From NCBI RefSeq assembly GCF_013911755.1, contig NZ_JACESP010000005.1, positions 98,288-162,287 on the forward strand: DNA of 64,000 nt, read 5' to 3'. Source of the DNA: Sphingosinicella sp. GTDB taxonomy: Bacteria; Pseudomonadota; Alphaproteobacteria; Sphingomonadales; Sphingomonadaceae. Both the position numbers and the translations under genes were made by a program. Position 1 is the stretch's first letter, and the number at the start of each line of letters is the position of its first letter. The notes under the pieces were generated by a model. The model saw nothing but the letters and a program-made list of their open reading frames with translations, had not been told where the DNA came from and did no database searches. Positions 54,740 through 64,000 of this stretch are shown here, piece by piece.

Positions 54740-56434
54740 CTATGCGGGGCACTTCCCCGTGCCGGGCCCCTTCACGAAGCGGCCCGGGCGTGCGCCCGTG
54801 GGCTCGCCGTCCTTCAGCACCTGCTGGCCGTTCACGAACACGTCGCGCACGCCGACCGAATACTGGTGCGGTTTCTCGAAGGTCGCCTTGTCGGCGATCG
54901 TCGCGGGGTCGAACACCACGACGTCGGCGAAGTAGCCGGGCGCCAGACGTCCGCGCCCCTCGATGCCCATCTGCTCGGCCGAGAAGGACGTGAGCTGACG
55001 CACCGCCTGCGAAAGGGTGGTCGTCTTCTCGTCGCGCACGTACTTGCCGAGGAAGCGCGGGATGTTGCCATAGGCGCGCGGGTGCGTCGGCGATTTCACG
55101 AAGACGCCTTCCGTGGCCGGGGCCTCCGCGTCGGAGCCGAAGCTCATCCACGGCAGCGCCGTCTGCTTCGCGACGTTCTTCTCGTCCATCAGGAAGTAGA
55201 TCGTGCCGACCCGGCTGCCGTCTTCCACCACGAGGTCCATCGCGGTTTCCTCGGGGCTCTTGCCGCGTTCCCGCGCCACCTCGCCGAGCGTCTTGCCCGC
55301 GAGGGGCTTCAGCTTGTCGTTCTTGAACCCCACGAGAACGAGCCGCTCCGGCGAGCCCGCCTGATAGTAAAGATTCTCCCAGCCGTCGCCGCGCGTCTTC
55401 ATCTCCGCGGCAACTTTGGCGCGCACGGCGGGATCCTGCAGCCGCTTGAACCAGGCTTCCTCGCCGCCTTCCTGCACCCACAGCGGCATCGAGGCGTCGA
55501 GGCCGGTGCCGCCCGCCGGGTAGGTGTACATGGTGGAGGTGATGTCGAGGCCTTCCTTCTGCGCGGCCTCCACCTTCGCGATGACGGTGTCGAGCTTGCT
55601 CCAGTTGTCCTTGCCCGCCAGTTTCAGGTGATAGATGATCGCGGGCGCCTTGGATTGCCGCGAAATGTCGATGAGTTCGTCCACGGCTTCGAGGATATTG
55701 TCGCCCTCGGAACGCATGTGGCTGATGTAGCGCCCGCCGCACGGCGCGGCCGCCTGCATCAGCGCGAGGAGTTCCGGCTTTTCCGCGAAGGATCCGGGCG
55801 CGTAGATGAGCGCCGAGCCGACGCCGAGCGCGCCCTCGTTCATCGCGGCCTTCACCAACCCCTGCATCCGCGCGAGCTGCTGCGGGTTCGGGTCGACATC
55901 GCCTTCGCCGAGTTCATGGATGCGCACCGTCGCCGCGCCCACGAAGCTCGCGACGTTCGGAGAAATGCCGCGCTTTTCGAGATACGCGAGATAGTCGCCA
56001 AGGCTCGTCCACTCGATATCGTACTTCACGTCGCCCATGCGGCTCGCGGAGAGGCGCTTCATCTCGGCGTTCAGCGGCCCCATCGACCAGCCTTCGCCCA
56101 TCACCTCCAGCGTCACGCCCTGCTTGAGGTCGGCAACGCCGCGCGGGTCGACGATCAGCGATTCGGTCGCCCAACTGTGCGTGTTGATGAAGCCCGGCGC
56201 CACCGCGAGGCCCGTCGCGTCGATCTCGGTGCGCCCGCGCGCGGCGGGGCCGACCGAAACCACCTTGTCGCCATCGATGGCAACGTCGCCGACCTGCGCC
56301 GCGCCGCCCGATCCGTCATAGATCGTGCCGCCGCGAATCACGAGATCGTGAAGTGCAGGCGTGGTCCCGCCCGCAGCGCATGCGGCCAGCGGCAGGGTGA
56401 TGCAGATGGCGAAAGGAACCCGTGTAAGACGCAT
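54740..56434 (-). CDS. D-aminoacylase-like lipoprotein, altered metal motif
   Basis: From ATG 56434 the 564-residue protein has a lipoprotein signal ending LPLAAC and an amidohydrolase fold of the N-acyl-D-amino-acid deacylase type (ISHMRSEGDNILEAVDELI, IIYHLKLAGKDNW, FGSDAEAP, GRLAPGYFADVVVFDP). The first metal motif, HxHxD in typical members, is HSWATES at residues 86-92, so the second His is Trp. Such members form a known subfamily. It may act on D-amino-acyl substrates in the periplasm, but activity is uncertain. It is upstream of gatC in the same direction. Confidence 0.85.
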   Translation of the reverse strand: MRLTRVPFAICITLPLAACAAGGTTPALHDLVIRGGTIYDGSGGAAQVGDVAIDGDKVVSVGPAARGRTEIDATGLAVAPGFINTHSWATESLIVDPRGVADLKQGVTLEVMGEGWSMGPLNAEMKRLSASRMGDVKYDIEWTSLGDYLAYLEKRGISPNVASFVGAATVRIHELGEGDVDPNPQQLARMQGLVKAAMNEGALGVGSALIYAPGSFAEKPELLALMQAAAPCGGRYISHMRSEGDNILEAVDELIDISRQSKAPAIIYHLKLAGKDNWSKLDTVIAKVEAAQKEGLDITSTMYTYPAGGTGLDASMPLWVQEGGEEAWFKRLQDPAVRAKVAAEMKTRGDGWENLYYQAGSPERLVLVGFKNDKLKPLAGKTLGEVARERGKSPEETAMDLVVEDGSRVGTIYFLMDEKNVAKQTALPWMSFGSDAEAPATEGVFVKSPTHPRAYGNIPRFLGKYVRDEKTTTLSQAVRQLTSFSAEQMGIEGRGRLAPGYFADVVVFDPATIADKATFEKPHQYSVGVRDVFVNGQQVLKDGEPTGARPGRFVKGPGTGKCPA

Positions 56435-56502
56435 GGTGTTAACCCCTGTATTCTCGTGACATGGACGCCATGCTAAGCGCCCAGACAAAGGAGTCCAGCA
56501 AC

Positions 56503-57768
56503 TTGGCCGCTCGACGGTTTCTCTACATCATCGCCGCGCTCGTCGTGCTCGCCATCGCGGGCGCGTTCGCCTACCGGATCTTCGCGCCGCAACTGATGCG
56601 CGCCGCCTTCGTCCCGGATGTGAGCTTTGCGGACAGCCCGAAGCCCCCGGCGACCTTCTACGACCGCGCCGACGCCTGGCTTGCGCGCCCGGGCATCCCG
56701 GCGGATGTCGTGCGCTGGACGCCCGAGGGCTACAGCCCCGCGCCGAAGCCTGCGGTCGCAGTGTTCTACGTGCACCCCACCACCTATCTGAAAGGGGATC
56801 GGTGGAACGCGCCCATCGCGCTCACCGGCGATCCCCGTTTCCGGCAGACCGTGTTCCTGAAAAGCCAGGCGAGCGTCTTCAACGGCATCGGCGAGGTGTG
56901 GGCGCCCAAATACCGCCAGGCGACGTTCGGCGCCTTCCTGTCGCTCGGCGAACCCGATTCGGCGAAGTCGTTCGCAGTCGCGTACAGTGACGTCGAAAAG
57001 GCCTTCGAACTGTTCCTTCGGGATATTCCGCCGGATCAGAAGATCATTCTTGCTGGCCACAGCCAGGGCTCGCTGCACCTCGTCTCGCTGCTCGCCCAGA
57101 AGATCGCGGGCACGCCCGTCGCGGATCGCATCGTTGCCGCCTATCTGATCGGCTGGCCGATCTCGATCGAGTCCGACCTGCCGAAGCTCGGATTGAAGCC
57201 GTGCGAAACGCCGGAGGAAACGCGCTGCATCATCGCCTTCCAGAGCTATGCCGAACCCGCGCAGCCGGAATCGATCTTCGATCCGTTCTACACGACGACA
57301 GGCCTCACCGGCGCGCCGCGCGCGGGAACACACCTTCTGTGCGTCAATCCGCTGACCGGAGCGCCCGATCTTGCCCCGCCCGGCGATGCGCCCGAAACCG
57401 CCGCCACCGATGAAACCCCGCATCGCAGCAGCCTCGCCGCCGAGGCCTCGCCGCTTCCCGTGGAAACGATGGACGGCGCCGACGCCAGCGACCCGTATGG
57501 CACCGCGCGCAACCTCGGCACGCTGATCCCGGTTGACGAGACCTATTCGAGTGCGACGCTTGAAGCCGGGCTCGTCGGCGCCAAGTGCAGCGACAAGGGC
57601 TATCTCAGCATCGGCGAGAAACCGCCCGAAGGCCTGCGCTCCTACGTGCTGCCCGGCAACAACTACCACGTCTACGACTACGCGCTGTTCTGGACGAACC
57701 TGCGCACCGACGTCGAACGCCGCGCGCAGGCGGCGCTTGCGGCGACAGCGCCTGCGCGCAGCCGGTGA
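56503..57768 (+). CDS. DUF3089 protein
   Basis: The start is set at TTG 56503, nine bases after a strong AAAGGAG site and matching the usual family start (MAARRFLYII). The longer ATG at 56461 would overlap the promoter region of the divergent aminoacylase gene. The 421-residue product has one N-terminal membrane helix and a lipase-like fold with GHSQGS and the DUF3089 segment FYVHPTTYLKGDRWNAPI. It is probably anchored in the envelope with an unknown substrate. Confidence 0.85.
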   Translation: MAARRFLYIIAALVVLAIAGAFAYRIFAPQLMRAAFVPDVSFADSPKPPATFYDRADAWLARPGIPADVVRWTPEGYSPAPKPAVAVFYVHPTTYLKGDRWNAPIALTGDPRFRQTVFLKSQASVFNGIGEVWAPKYRQATFGAFLSLGEPDSAKSFAVAYSDVEKAFELFLRDIPPDQKIILAGHSQGSLHLVSLLAQKIAGTPVADRIVAAYLIGWPISIESDLPKLGLKPCETPEETRCIIAFQSYAEPAQPESIFDPFYTTTGLTGAPRAGTHLLCVNPLTGAPDLAPPGDAPETAATDETPHRSSLAAEASPLPVETMDGADASDPYGTARNLGTLIPVDETYSSATLEAGLVGAKCSDKGYLSIGEKPPEGLRSYVLPGNNYHVYDYALFWTNLRTDVERRAQAALAATAPARSR

Positions 57769-58232
57769 GCACGCATTCGGCCGCAGAGTTCGCGGCGCAG
57801 TTGCCGTCGGGCGGCGTCCTTGCGGGACTCGATCTCGGCACCAAAACCATCGGCGTCGCCTTCTGCGACGCCGAATGGCGTTTCGCGAGCGCGGCGGAAA
57901 CCATCGTCCGCCGCAAACAGACGCAGGATTTCGCCGAGCTCCGCCGCCTCGCAGGGAGCCGCGCGCTCGCCGGCATCGTGCTCGGCTATCCCGTGAACAT
58001 GGACGGCACCGACGGCCCCCGCGCGCAGGCCACGCGCGCCTTCGCCCGGTCGCTTGAGGCCGAATTCGCCCTCCCCGTCCTCCTCTGGGACGAGCGGCTC
58101 TCCACCGTCGCCGTCACGCGCGAGATGATCGCCGCTGACATGAGCCGCGCGAAACGCGCCGAACGCGTCGACGCCCTCGCAGCCGCACACATCCTGCAAG
58201 CCGCGATCGACGCGCTGGCACTCGCGGCCTAG
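57765..58232 (+). CDS. ruvX: Holliday junction resolvase-like RuvX/YqgF
   Basis: The 155-residue protein has the RNase-H-like motifs LAGLDLGTKTIGVAFCD, GIVLGYPVNMDGTDGP and LLWDERLSTVAVTREMI. It acts in rRNA processing or junction resolution. Start GTG 57765 overlaps the DUF3089 stop by four bases (GTGA). Its stop overlaps the MFS gene by four bases on the opposite strand. Confidence 0.95.
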   Translation: MSTHSAAEFAAQLPSGGVLAGLDLGTKTIGVAFCDAEWRFASAAETIVRRKQTQDFAELRRLAGSRALAGIVLGYPVNMDGTDGPRAQATRAFARSLEAEFALPVLLWDERLSTVAVTREMIAADMSRAKRAERVDALAAAHILQAAIDALALAA

Positions 58233-59557
58233 CTTCGCGCCGCGTCCTCGCGGTCGATCGCCACGAGCGAGACACCTTTCGTCTCACGCATCAGAAGCGC
58301 CGCGATCAAACTCACCGCCCCGGCGAACATGATGTAGACGGCGATCGGCCACCACGTTTCATATTCGCGCAGCAGCGCCGTGCCGATCAGCGGCGCCCAC
58401 GAGCCCGCGACGATCGCGGTCAGCTGATATCCGAGCGAGACGCCGGAATAGCGCATCCGCGTGGGGAACATCTCGGTCATGATCGCGGGCTGCGCCGCGT
58501 ACATCAGCGAGTGGACCATCATGCCGGTGATGATCGCCGCGAGCACAATGCCCGTTGCCCCGGTATCCAGCATCGGGAACGCCGCGAACGGCCACACCAT
58601 CGTCAGCAGTGCGCCCGCGATATAGAGCGGCCGCCGCCCGAACCTGTCGGTGGCGTGCCCTACGGCGGGGATGATGAACGCATGGATGATGTGCGCGAAG
58701 AAAAGCAGCGTCAGGATGCGCGTCGTATCGCCGCCGCGGTGCGACAGGTACGTGATCGAGAACGTCACGACCATGTAGTAGAGGATGTTCTCGGCAAAGC
58801 GCAGGCCCATCGCGGTGAACACGCGGCGGGGATACAGGCGGAAGACCTCCTTGAGCCCGTAGCCGGCGTGCGCCTTCTCTTCCAATTCGGCCTTGGCGGC
58901 CTTGAAGATCGGCGAATCCGACACCTGCGTGCGGATATAATAGCCGATACCGACGATCACGACGGACAGCCAGAAGCCGACGCGCCAGCCCCACGACAGG
59001 AACGCCTCCTCCGAAAGCGTCGCCGACAGCACCAGCAGCACCACCGTCGCGGCAAGGTTGCCGAGCGGTACGGCGGCGTGCGGGAAACTGCCCCAGAAGC
59101 CGCGGCTGTGGTTCGGGCTGTGCTCGGTGACGAGCAGCACCGCCCCGCCCCATTCGCCGCCGAGCGCGAAGCCCTGGATGAAACGTAGCGTCACCAGCAG
59201 CAGCGGCGCCCAGTAGCCGATCTGGTGAAACGAAGGCAGGCAGCCCATCAGGAACGTCGAAACGCCGATCAGGATCAGGCTGAACTGCAGCAGCGACTTG
59301 CGGCCGATCTTGTCCCCGAAGTGCCCGAAGACGATGCCGCCGAGCGGCCGCGCGAGGAACCCCACCGCATAGGTCGCGAACGCGGCGATGATGCCATCGA
59401 GCTCGTTGCCGGTATCGGGGAAGAACAGCTTGCCGAACACGAGCGTCGCGACGGTGCCGTAGAGGAAGAATTCGTACCATTCGACGACCGTTCCGGCCAT
59501 TGAGGCGGCAACCACCTTCTTCAGATACGGCAGATCAGCGGTTTCTTCGTGCTTCAT
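58229..59557 (-). CDS. MFS transporter, MHS family
   Basis: The 442-residue protein has 12 membrane helices and the MHS motif [13 protein letters not shown] after helix 2, with [22 protein letters not shown] and the second-half [10 protein letters not shown]. It imports a metabolite with protons (family members take up organic acids, proline or shikimate). Substrate not predictable. It is a single gene on the minus strand. Confidence 0.93.
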   Translation of the reverse strand: MKHEETADLPYLKKVVAASMAGTVVEWYEFFLYGTVATLVFGKLFFPDTGNELDGIIAAFATYAVGFLARPLGGIVFGHFGDKIGRKSLLQFSLILIGVSTFLMGCLPSFHQIGYWAPLLLVTLRFIQGFALGGEWGGAVLLVTEHSPNHSRGFWGSFPHAAVPLGNLAATVVLLVLSATLSEEAFLSWGWRVGFWLSVVIVGIGYYIRTQVSDSPIFKAAKAELEEKAHAGYGLKEVFRLYPRRVFTAMGLRFAENILYYMVVTFSITYLSHRGGDTTRILTLLFFAHIIHAFIIPAVGHATDRFGRRPLYIAGALLTMVWPFAAFPMLDTGATGIVLAAIITGMMVHSLMYAAQPAIMTEMFPTRMRYSGVSLGYQLTAIVAGSWAPLIGTALLREYETWWPIAVYIMFAGAVSLIAALLMRETKGVSLVAIDREDAARS

Positions 59558-59683
59558 TGGCGCTCCCCTTGGTCGAGGGCGTGCCCCGCACCGGCCGCAG
59601 CGTCAAGCCTGCAAGATGATGTGGCGCGCGGCCGGTTTCGCCCCTTGCCCGTTGCCCTATGCAAGACTAAAGGCTTGGCTTTA

Positions 59684-60688
59684 ATGACATCAGCAGCCCA
59701 ACCCGCTCCGCTACCGGCCGTGCCGCCGGGCGTGCATCCCTTCCCGCACGCACATCTGCTTGGAATCGAAGGCCTGAAGCCCTGGGAAATCGGTTTCCTT
59801 CTGAATGAAGCCGAACACTGGGTCGAACTCAGCCGCAGCGCGCACAAACGTGATGAGCGACTGGCAAGCCTCACCCAGATCAACGCCTTCTTCGAAAACT
59901 CGACGCGCACGCTGCTGTCGTTCGAGATCGCGGGCAAGCGCCTGGGCGCGGACGTCGTCAACATGTCCGTCCAGTCCTCCTCGATGAAGAAGGGCGAAAC
60001 GCTGCTCGACACGGCGCTGACGCTCAACGCCATGCATCCGGACGTCATCGTCATCCGCCACGATGCCTCGGGCGCGGTCGCGCTCATTGCGTCCAAGGTC
60101 GATTGCCCCGTGCTCAATGCGGGCGATGGACGCCACGAGCATCCGACGCAGGCGCTGCTCGACGCGCTCACCATCCGCCGGCGCAAGGGCCGCATTGAAG
60201 GCCTCAAGGTCGCGATCTGCGGCGACATCCTGCACAGCCGCGTCGCCCGCTCGAACTTTCACCTGCTCGCCGCGCTCGGCGCCGAAGTGCGCGCGGTCGC
60301 GCCGCCGACGCTGATGCCAGTCGGGATCGAGCGTTTCGGCGTGACCGCTTTTACGGACATGAACGCGGGCCTTGAAGGCGCCGACGTCATCATGATGCTC
60401 CGCCTGCAGCGCGAGCGCATGGCGGGGGCCTACCTGCCCTCCGAGCGCGAATATTTTCACTTTTACGGCCTCACCGCGAAACGCCTCGCGACGGCGGGCG
60501 ACAATGTGCTCGTCATGCACCCCGGCCCGATGAACCGCGGCGTCGAGATCGAATCGCAGGTCGCCGACGACATCGCCCGCTCCGCGATCACCGAGCAGGT
60601 CGAAATGGGCGTTGCCGTCCGCATGGCCTGCCTCGACGTGCTGACCCGCACCCGAAGGGGCGTGGATGGCTGGGAGGCGAGAGTATGA
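59684..60688 (+). CDS. pyrB: Aspartate carbamoyltransferase
   Basis: The 334-residue protein has the carbamoyl-phosphate motif [13 protein letters not shown], the [12 protein letters not shown] segment, and the ending [22 protein letters not shown]. It makes carbamoyl-aspartate in pyrimidine synthesis. The start ATG 59684 sits just after a small TAAAG/CTTTA dyad. It overlaps pyrC as ATGA. Confidence 0.96.
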   Translation: MTSAAQPAPLPAVPPGVHPFPHAHLLGIEGLKPWEIGFLLNEAEHWVELSRSAHKRDERLASLTQINAFFENSTRTLLSFEIAGKRLGADVVNMSVQSSSMKKGETLLDTALTLNAMHPDVIVIRHDASGAVALIASKVDCPVLNAGDGRHEHPTQALLDALTIRRRKGRIEGLKVAICGDILHSRVARSNFHLLAALGAEVRAVAPPTLMPVGIERFGVTAFTDMNAGLEGADVIMMLRLQRERMAGAYLPSEREYFHFYGLTAKRLATAGDNVLVMHPGPMNRGVEIESQVADDIARSAITEQVEMGVAVRMACLDVLTRTRRGVDGWEARV

Positions 60689-61917
60689 AGCCGCTCGCCA
60701 TCACGGATGCACGCATCATCGATCCCGCGCGCGGGATCGATACCACCGCGGACATCCTCGTCGTCGACCGCATGATTGCCGCCATCGGCAGGCCCGAGAT
60801 TCCGTCCGATGCCATGCGGATCGACGCTGCGGGCCTCGTCGCCGCGCCGGGCCTTGTCGATGCGGGCGTGTTCAAATCCGAACCGGCGGCGTTCCTCGCG
60901 GGCGGCATCACGCGCACGCTGCTGATGCCCGATCAGTCGCCGGTGATCGACGATCCCGCGCTTGCAGAGCGCGCCCAGCGCATCGGCAAGCCGCATGTCT
61001 GGGTCCACCCCCTCGCCGCCGCGACACGCGGCCTTGCCGGCACCGAGCTTGCCGAGGTCGCGCTGATGAAGGCCGCGGGCGCTGTCGCCATCGCCACGGG
61101 CCGCCGCCAGATCGCTTCGTCAGCGGTGATGTACCGGCTGCTGCAATATGCCGCCGCGTTCGATCTCGTCACCGTCGTCCACGCCGAAGACACCGCGCTC
61201 ACCGAAGGCGCCGAGGCGACCACGGGCGAAACCGCGACCCGTCTCGGCCTCGCCTCCGCCCCCGCCATTGCCGAGGCCATCGCCATTGCGCGCGACGTGC
61301 GCCTCGCAGAGGCGGCGGGCGCGCGGCTTCATATCCACAAGGTGACGACCGCCGAAGGGCTGGACGTGATCCGCGCCGCCCGGGCGCGCGGCGCGCGCAT
61401 CACCTGCGGCACCGCGCCGGCCTATCTGCTGCTGAACGACGAAGCCGTCACCGGCTACCGCACCTTCACGCGTCTCTCCCCGCCGCTCCGCAGCGAGGAT
61501 GATCGCCGCGCACTCCTGGCGGGTCTTGCGGACGGCACGATCGACTGTCTCACTTCGGCGCACGACCCGCGCGGGCAGGACGAGAAGCGGCTTCCCTTCG
61601 CGCAGGCGATGCCGGGCATGTCGGGCGCGGAGACGCTGCTCGCGCTCGCGATCTCGGCGGGCGAGAATGCGGACGTTCCCCTCTCTCGCCTGATTGCGAT
61701 GATGAGCGCGACACCGGCGGCGATCTTCGGGGTTCCGGGCGGAAATCTCGGCGAGGGGTCACCGGCCGACATCGTGCTGTTCGACCCCGGTGCACCGTGG
61801 CGCATTGCCGCGTCTAGATTCGTCTCGGCGGGCGACAACACGCCGTTCGACGGGCTGCCCGTTCAGGGCCGTGTGAAATGGACCGTGAAAGGCGGCGAAA
61901 TCGCTTTCGCCGGTTGA
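60685..61917 (+). CDS. Dihydroorotase-like protein lacking the HxH metal ligands
   Basis: The 410-residue product has an amidohydrolase fold of the dihydroorotase type, but the normal DLHVHLREP motif reads DAGVFKSEP at residues 59-67, so both metal-binding His are lost (Gly61, Phe63). Later motifs [16 protein letters not shown] and SAHDPR remain. In several bacteria a pseudo-dihydroorotase of this type (PyrC' or PyrX) partners with PyrB and a catalytic pyrC is encoded elsewhere. ATGA coupling with pyrB supports a complex. The active form should be sought in the rest of the genome. Confidence 0.88.
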   Translation: MKPLAITDARIIDPARGIDTTADILVVDRMIAAIGRPEIPSDAMRIDAAGLVAAPGLVDAGVFKSEPAAFLAGGITRTLLMPDQSPVIDDPALAERAQRIGKPHVWVHPLAAATRGLAGTELAEVALMKAAGAVAIATGRRQIASSAVMYRLLQYAAAFDLVTVVHAEDTALTEGAEATTGETATRLGLASAPAIAEAIAIARDVRLAEAAGARLHIHKVTTAEGLDVIRAARARGARITCGTAPAYLLLNDEAVTGYRTFTRLSPPLRSEDDRRALLAGLADGTIDCLTSAHDPRGQDEKRLPFAQAMPGMSGAETLLALAISAGENADVPLSRLIAMMSATPAAIFGVPGGNLGEGSPADIVLFDPGAPWRIAASRFVSAGDNTPFDGLPVQGRVKWTVKGGEIAFAG

Positions 61918-63246
61918 TCAGGCCTTCTTGGAAGACGTGGCTTCCGACGCGCCCGCACCCTTGCGAACGAAGCAGCCGTAGCCCTCGGCCTTGAGGTTCC
62001 GGCAGAGGTCGACCGCTTCGTTGACGTTTGCAAACGATCCGATGGCGAGACGATGATATGTGGCGCCTTTGACCGCGATCTGGCTCCGGATCGGCTCAAA
62101 CTCGCCCAGCGCGTTGTTCTTGCGAATCAGCGTCTTCCAGCCCGCGTTCAGAAACTCGGGCTTCGCATAGGACCCGAGCTGGACGACCCAGGCGCCATGC
62201 GTCGGCTTCTTCAGCGCGCGAATCTCCCGCTTCACGGCGGATACAGTCTTCGGCGTCTCGAACCCAGGCTGCACCGCCCGGATCTGCACGATCGGCTGCG
62301 CAGGCTCGGCCGCAACCGGCACCTCGGCCCGCGCAATGGCGACAGGCTCGGTCGGAGCGACCGGCGCGGCCTCGGCGATGACCACCGGAGCAGGCTCGGC
62401 GACCGCGGCAACAGCCACAGGCTCCGGCGCACTTTCCACGACAGGCGCCTCAACAGCCGCCACCATGACTTCAGCCTTCGGCTGCACCCAGGCGAGCGCA
62501 ACCGGGCGGCCGGCATCATTGGCGGCCATTTCCACGCCCAGCACCGAAGCCGTGCGCCACGCGCTGTCCGTGTTCGAGGCAATCGCGGCCCATTCCGCAA
62601 CGCGGGCATCGACCGCATCGGGCGACAGGTCCATCGAAGCAGTGGTACGCGCAGCGGCCCATTCACCCGCAAGCGCCTGAGCAAGCGCAAGGTTCTGGCG
62701 CAGGCGCGGGGTTGAGCTGCCCGCACGGACGGATGCCTCAAGCAGGCTGATCGCCTTGCGCGTCTCGCCCGAAAGCGCAAGCGCGAGGCCGACATCGGCG
62801 GCAAGGGAGGGCTCTGCCGCAAGCGCGTCGAGCGACGACAGCGCCGTGTAACGGTTGCCCGCCGCGAGCGACGAAAGCGCGGCGCGGAAGCGGACGCTCG
62901 CGTCGGCGGGGTTCATCGCCGACAGGTCGCCATAGGCATCCGCGGCAGACTGATAACGACCCGCGGCCGTATAGGCCTTGGCGAGCGCAAAGCGCGCGTC
63001 GGCGTTCTGCGGATCAGCCGTAACGGCAAGCTCTGCAAAGCTGATCGCGGCGACCGGATTGCCGGCCAGCCGCGCGGCTTCCGCCTGCTTGATGAGAACG
63101 ATCGAGGGCTGCGGAGCATCAACCGAACCAATCGCGGTGTTCACGTGCGCGACCGGGCTGTTTGAGGACTGGCACGCCGTCAGAGAGACCCCGAGCGTAA
63201 ACGCACTCGCGGCCAGCTTGAGCACTGTATTGCGCTGAGTCTGCAT
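61918..63246 (-). CDS. TPR-SPOR lipoprotein
   Basis: The 442-residue protein has a lipoprotein signal ending SLTAC, TPR-like helix pairs at about residues 50-215, an Ala/Pro/Glu/Val-rich linker at about 255-335 and a C-terminal SPOR domain (AWVVQLGSYAKPEFLNAGWKTL to FVRKG). SPOR domains bind denuded peptidoglycan at the septum. It may recruit envelope factors to the division site. The start follows AAGGGG; the stop abuts the pyrC-like stop. Confidence 0.9.
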   Translation of the reverse strand: MQTQRNTVLKLAASAFTLGVSLTACQSSNSPVAHVNTAIGSVDAPQPSIVLIKQAEAARLAGNPVAAISFAELAVTADPQNADARFALAKAYTAAGRYQSAADAYGDLSAMNPADASVRFRAALSSLAAGNRYTALSSLDALAAEPSLAADVGLALALSGETRKAISLLEASVRAGSSTPRLRQNLALAQALAGEWAAARTTASMDLSPDAVDARVAEWAAIASNTDSAWRTASVLGVEMAANDAGRPVALAWVQPKAEVMVAAVEAPVVESAPEPVAVAAVAEPAPVVIAEAAPVAPTEPVAIARAEVPVAAEPAQPIVQIRAVQPGFETPKTVSAVKREIRALKKPTHGAWVVQLGSYAKPEFLNAGWKTLIRKNNALGEFEPIRSQIAVKGATYHRLAIGSFANVNEAVDLCRNLKAEGYGCFVRKGAGASEATSSKKA

Positions 63247-63277
63247 GGTCTTGGCCCCTTCACCCCGTCGTTCGCGC

Positions 63278-63880
63278 CTAGTTGGCGGCGGTCTTCCTCA
63301 CGTCTTTCAACGCGTCCGGAAAATGCGTGGACAGATATTCCTCGAGCGCCGCGGTCACGAGTTGCTGCGCGGACTGGTGCGCATAGACGCACGCAAGGCG
63401 CAGCTTCATGTGACGCTCCGGATCGAGCCGCAGCGTGAACGCCGCCTTCGCCTTGGAGCCGGCCGCCGCGCGCGGGCGATGCACGGGCTGCGCAGGCGCC
63501 ACGTTGATCGTCGGAATCGGCGCCGCCACGGGTGCGGACACCGGCACCTCCGGAAGGTCAGCGGTTTCGGGTCCCGACGCGGGGACGACTGCGGCCGCAG
63601 CGGCCGCGAACTCGTCGGCGATCGCCTGCTGCTGCGCGGCAACGGGAGACGCCACCGACTGGTCGAAATCCACCACCGGACGCGGCTGGAAATGCATCGG
63701 CTGTGCCGGCATCAGCGCAGCGCGCTGTTCGGCGGTCAGCATGTCGGTGCCGCCCATGTCGTTCCAACCGAGATCGTCGTCGGACGCAAAGCCGTAGCCC
63801 TGCGGACGCATCGCCGGACGCGCTTGTCCCTTCCGCGCGAGCAAACCGGCGGTCAAAGAAGCATAGTTGGCCTCGTTCAT
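63278..63880 (-). CDS. Ribbon-helix-helix-like protein with long linker
   Basis: The 200-residue protein has a variable N-terminal part and a low-complexity Ala/Pro/Val linker up to about residue 135, then a compact C-terminal domain (AAFTLRLDPERHMKLRLACVYAHQSAQQLVTAALEEYLSTHF). That C-terminus resembles the strand-helix-helix of ribbon-helix-helix DNA-binding proteins of the ParG/CopG type. It is common in sphingomonads upstream of a SPOR lipoprotein and near a ParA-type gene. A role in partition or division is only inferred. Start ATG 63880 follows GGGGAAAGG. Confidence 0.75.
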   Translation of the reverse strand: MNEANYASLTAGLLARKGQARPAMRPQGYGFASDDDLGWNDMGGTDMLTAEQRAALMPAQPMHFQPRPVVDFDQSVASPVAAQQQAIADEFAAAAAAVVPASGPETADLPEVPVSAPVAAPIPTINVAPAQPVHRPRAAAGSKAKAAFTLRLDPERHMKLRLACVYAHQSAQQLVTAALEEYLSTHFPDALKDVRKTAAN

Positions 63881-63919
63881 AACTTACCTTTCCCCGGAAC
63901 GGCCCCTTGCATCTTATTG

Positions 63920-64000
63920 TTAACTTGCAGCTTTCCGACCGAACCCGCCGGCGGCCCGCGCGGCAGGAGTCGGCACATGCTGGCCCGGTGCGTTGAACAC
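63920..64000 (-). CDS. C-terminal tail of an upstream gene (truncated at window edge)
   Basis: A 26-codon open frame ending in TAA at 63920-63922 reads VFNAPGQHVPTPAARAAGGF and enters from the right edge. The next gene starts 39 bases downstream with the same direction. In sphingomonads a ParA-type ATPase often occupies this position, so it may be that protein's end, but nothing in 26 residues proves it. Confidence 0.4.
   Translation of the reverse strand: MFNAPGQHVPTPAARAAGGFGRKAAS

Noticed and set aside
54866-56476. A 536-codon plus-strand frame across the D-aminoacylase-like gene
   Set aside because: Antisense shadow without homology or a ribosome site.
56461-56502. ATG start for the DUF3089 gene
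   Set aside because: The TTG at 56503 has a strong AAAGGAG site and gives the usual family N-terminus, leaving room for divergent promoters.

Overview
The window is a GC-rich bacterial chromosome segment whose gene content and order point to an alphaproteobacterium of the order Sphingomonadales. The evidence is the lepB-rnc-era and recO-parC arrangements, an F0 ATP synthase cluster with separate b and b' subunits lying beside smc and dciA, a MoxR/DUF58/DUF4159 set, an inactive-looking dihydroorotase fused by overlap to pyrB, and many short intergenic gaps with ATGA-type overlaps. No rRNA, tRNA, CRISPR array or insertion sequence was seen. No gene-free stretch exceeds about 210 bases.

Positions 1 to about 5300 are the right-hand end of an integrated mobile island. 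It holds a tyrosine integrase (3926-5155), an AlpA-like regulator, a toprim primase, the start of a RepA-like ATPase that runs off the left edge, and several unrecognised genes packed with start/stop overlaps. The left end and any cargo are outside the window.

The rest is chromosomal backbone. 5305-8320: a YbaK/ProX deacylase, a PAS protein, a small zinc-ribbon protein preceded by a near-perfect sigma-54 promoter, and a secreted serine hydrolase. 8317-13099: typA/bipA, an O-acetylhomoserine sulfhydrylase and pgi. 13153-15562: lepB-rnc-era. 15666-18511: a lipoprotein esterase, a membrane protein and an arylamine N-acetyltransferase. 18570-24812: recO, a LysR regulator, parC and a GGDEF-EAL protein with a structured leader. 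24753-27093: CCA-adding enzyme, NUDIX hydrolase and DUF1285 as one overlapping operon. 27159-33530: the four-gene MoxR/DUF58/DUF4159/VWA operon. 33460-34861: an acetyltransferase and a glutathione transferase. 34878-35631: an AT-rich pocket with a large palindrome, one exported protein and the atp terminator. 35655-38157: atpI-B-E-F'-F. 38337-43178: dciA, a DsbA-like lipoprotein and smc. 43205-48992: mutY, an RND efflux pair and tspO. 49020-51376: ubiK-like, YbjN and two exported unknowns. 51423-56434: gatB, gatA, gatC and a D-aminoacylase-like lipoprotein. 56503-59557: DUF3089, ruvX and an MHS-type MFS transporter. 59684-61917: pyrB and a pyrC-like gene. 61918-64000: a TPR-SPOR lipoprotein, a ribbon-helix-helix-like protein and the tail of one more gene.

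Most genes are ordinary housekeeping. The less explained parts are the small-gene operons of the island, the hairpin that overlaps the start of the GGDEF-EAL gene, the sigma-54 promoter upstream of a 70-residue zinc ribbon, the LysR operator that covers its own start codon, and the exported protein pair at 50041-51376. I did not find a clear new defence or biosynthetic system.
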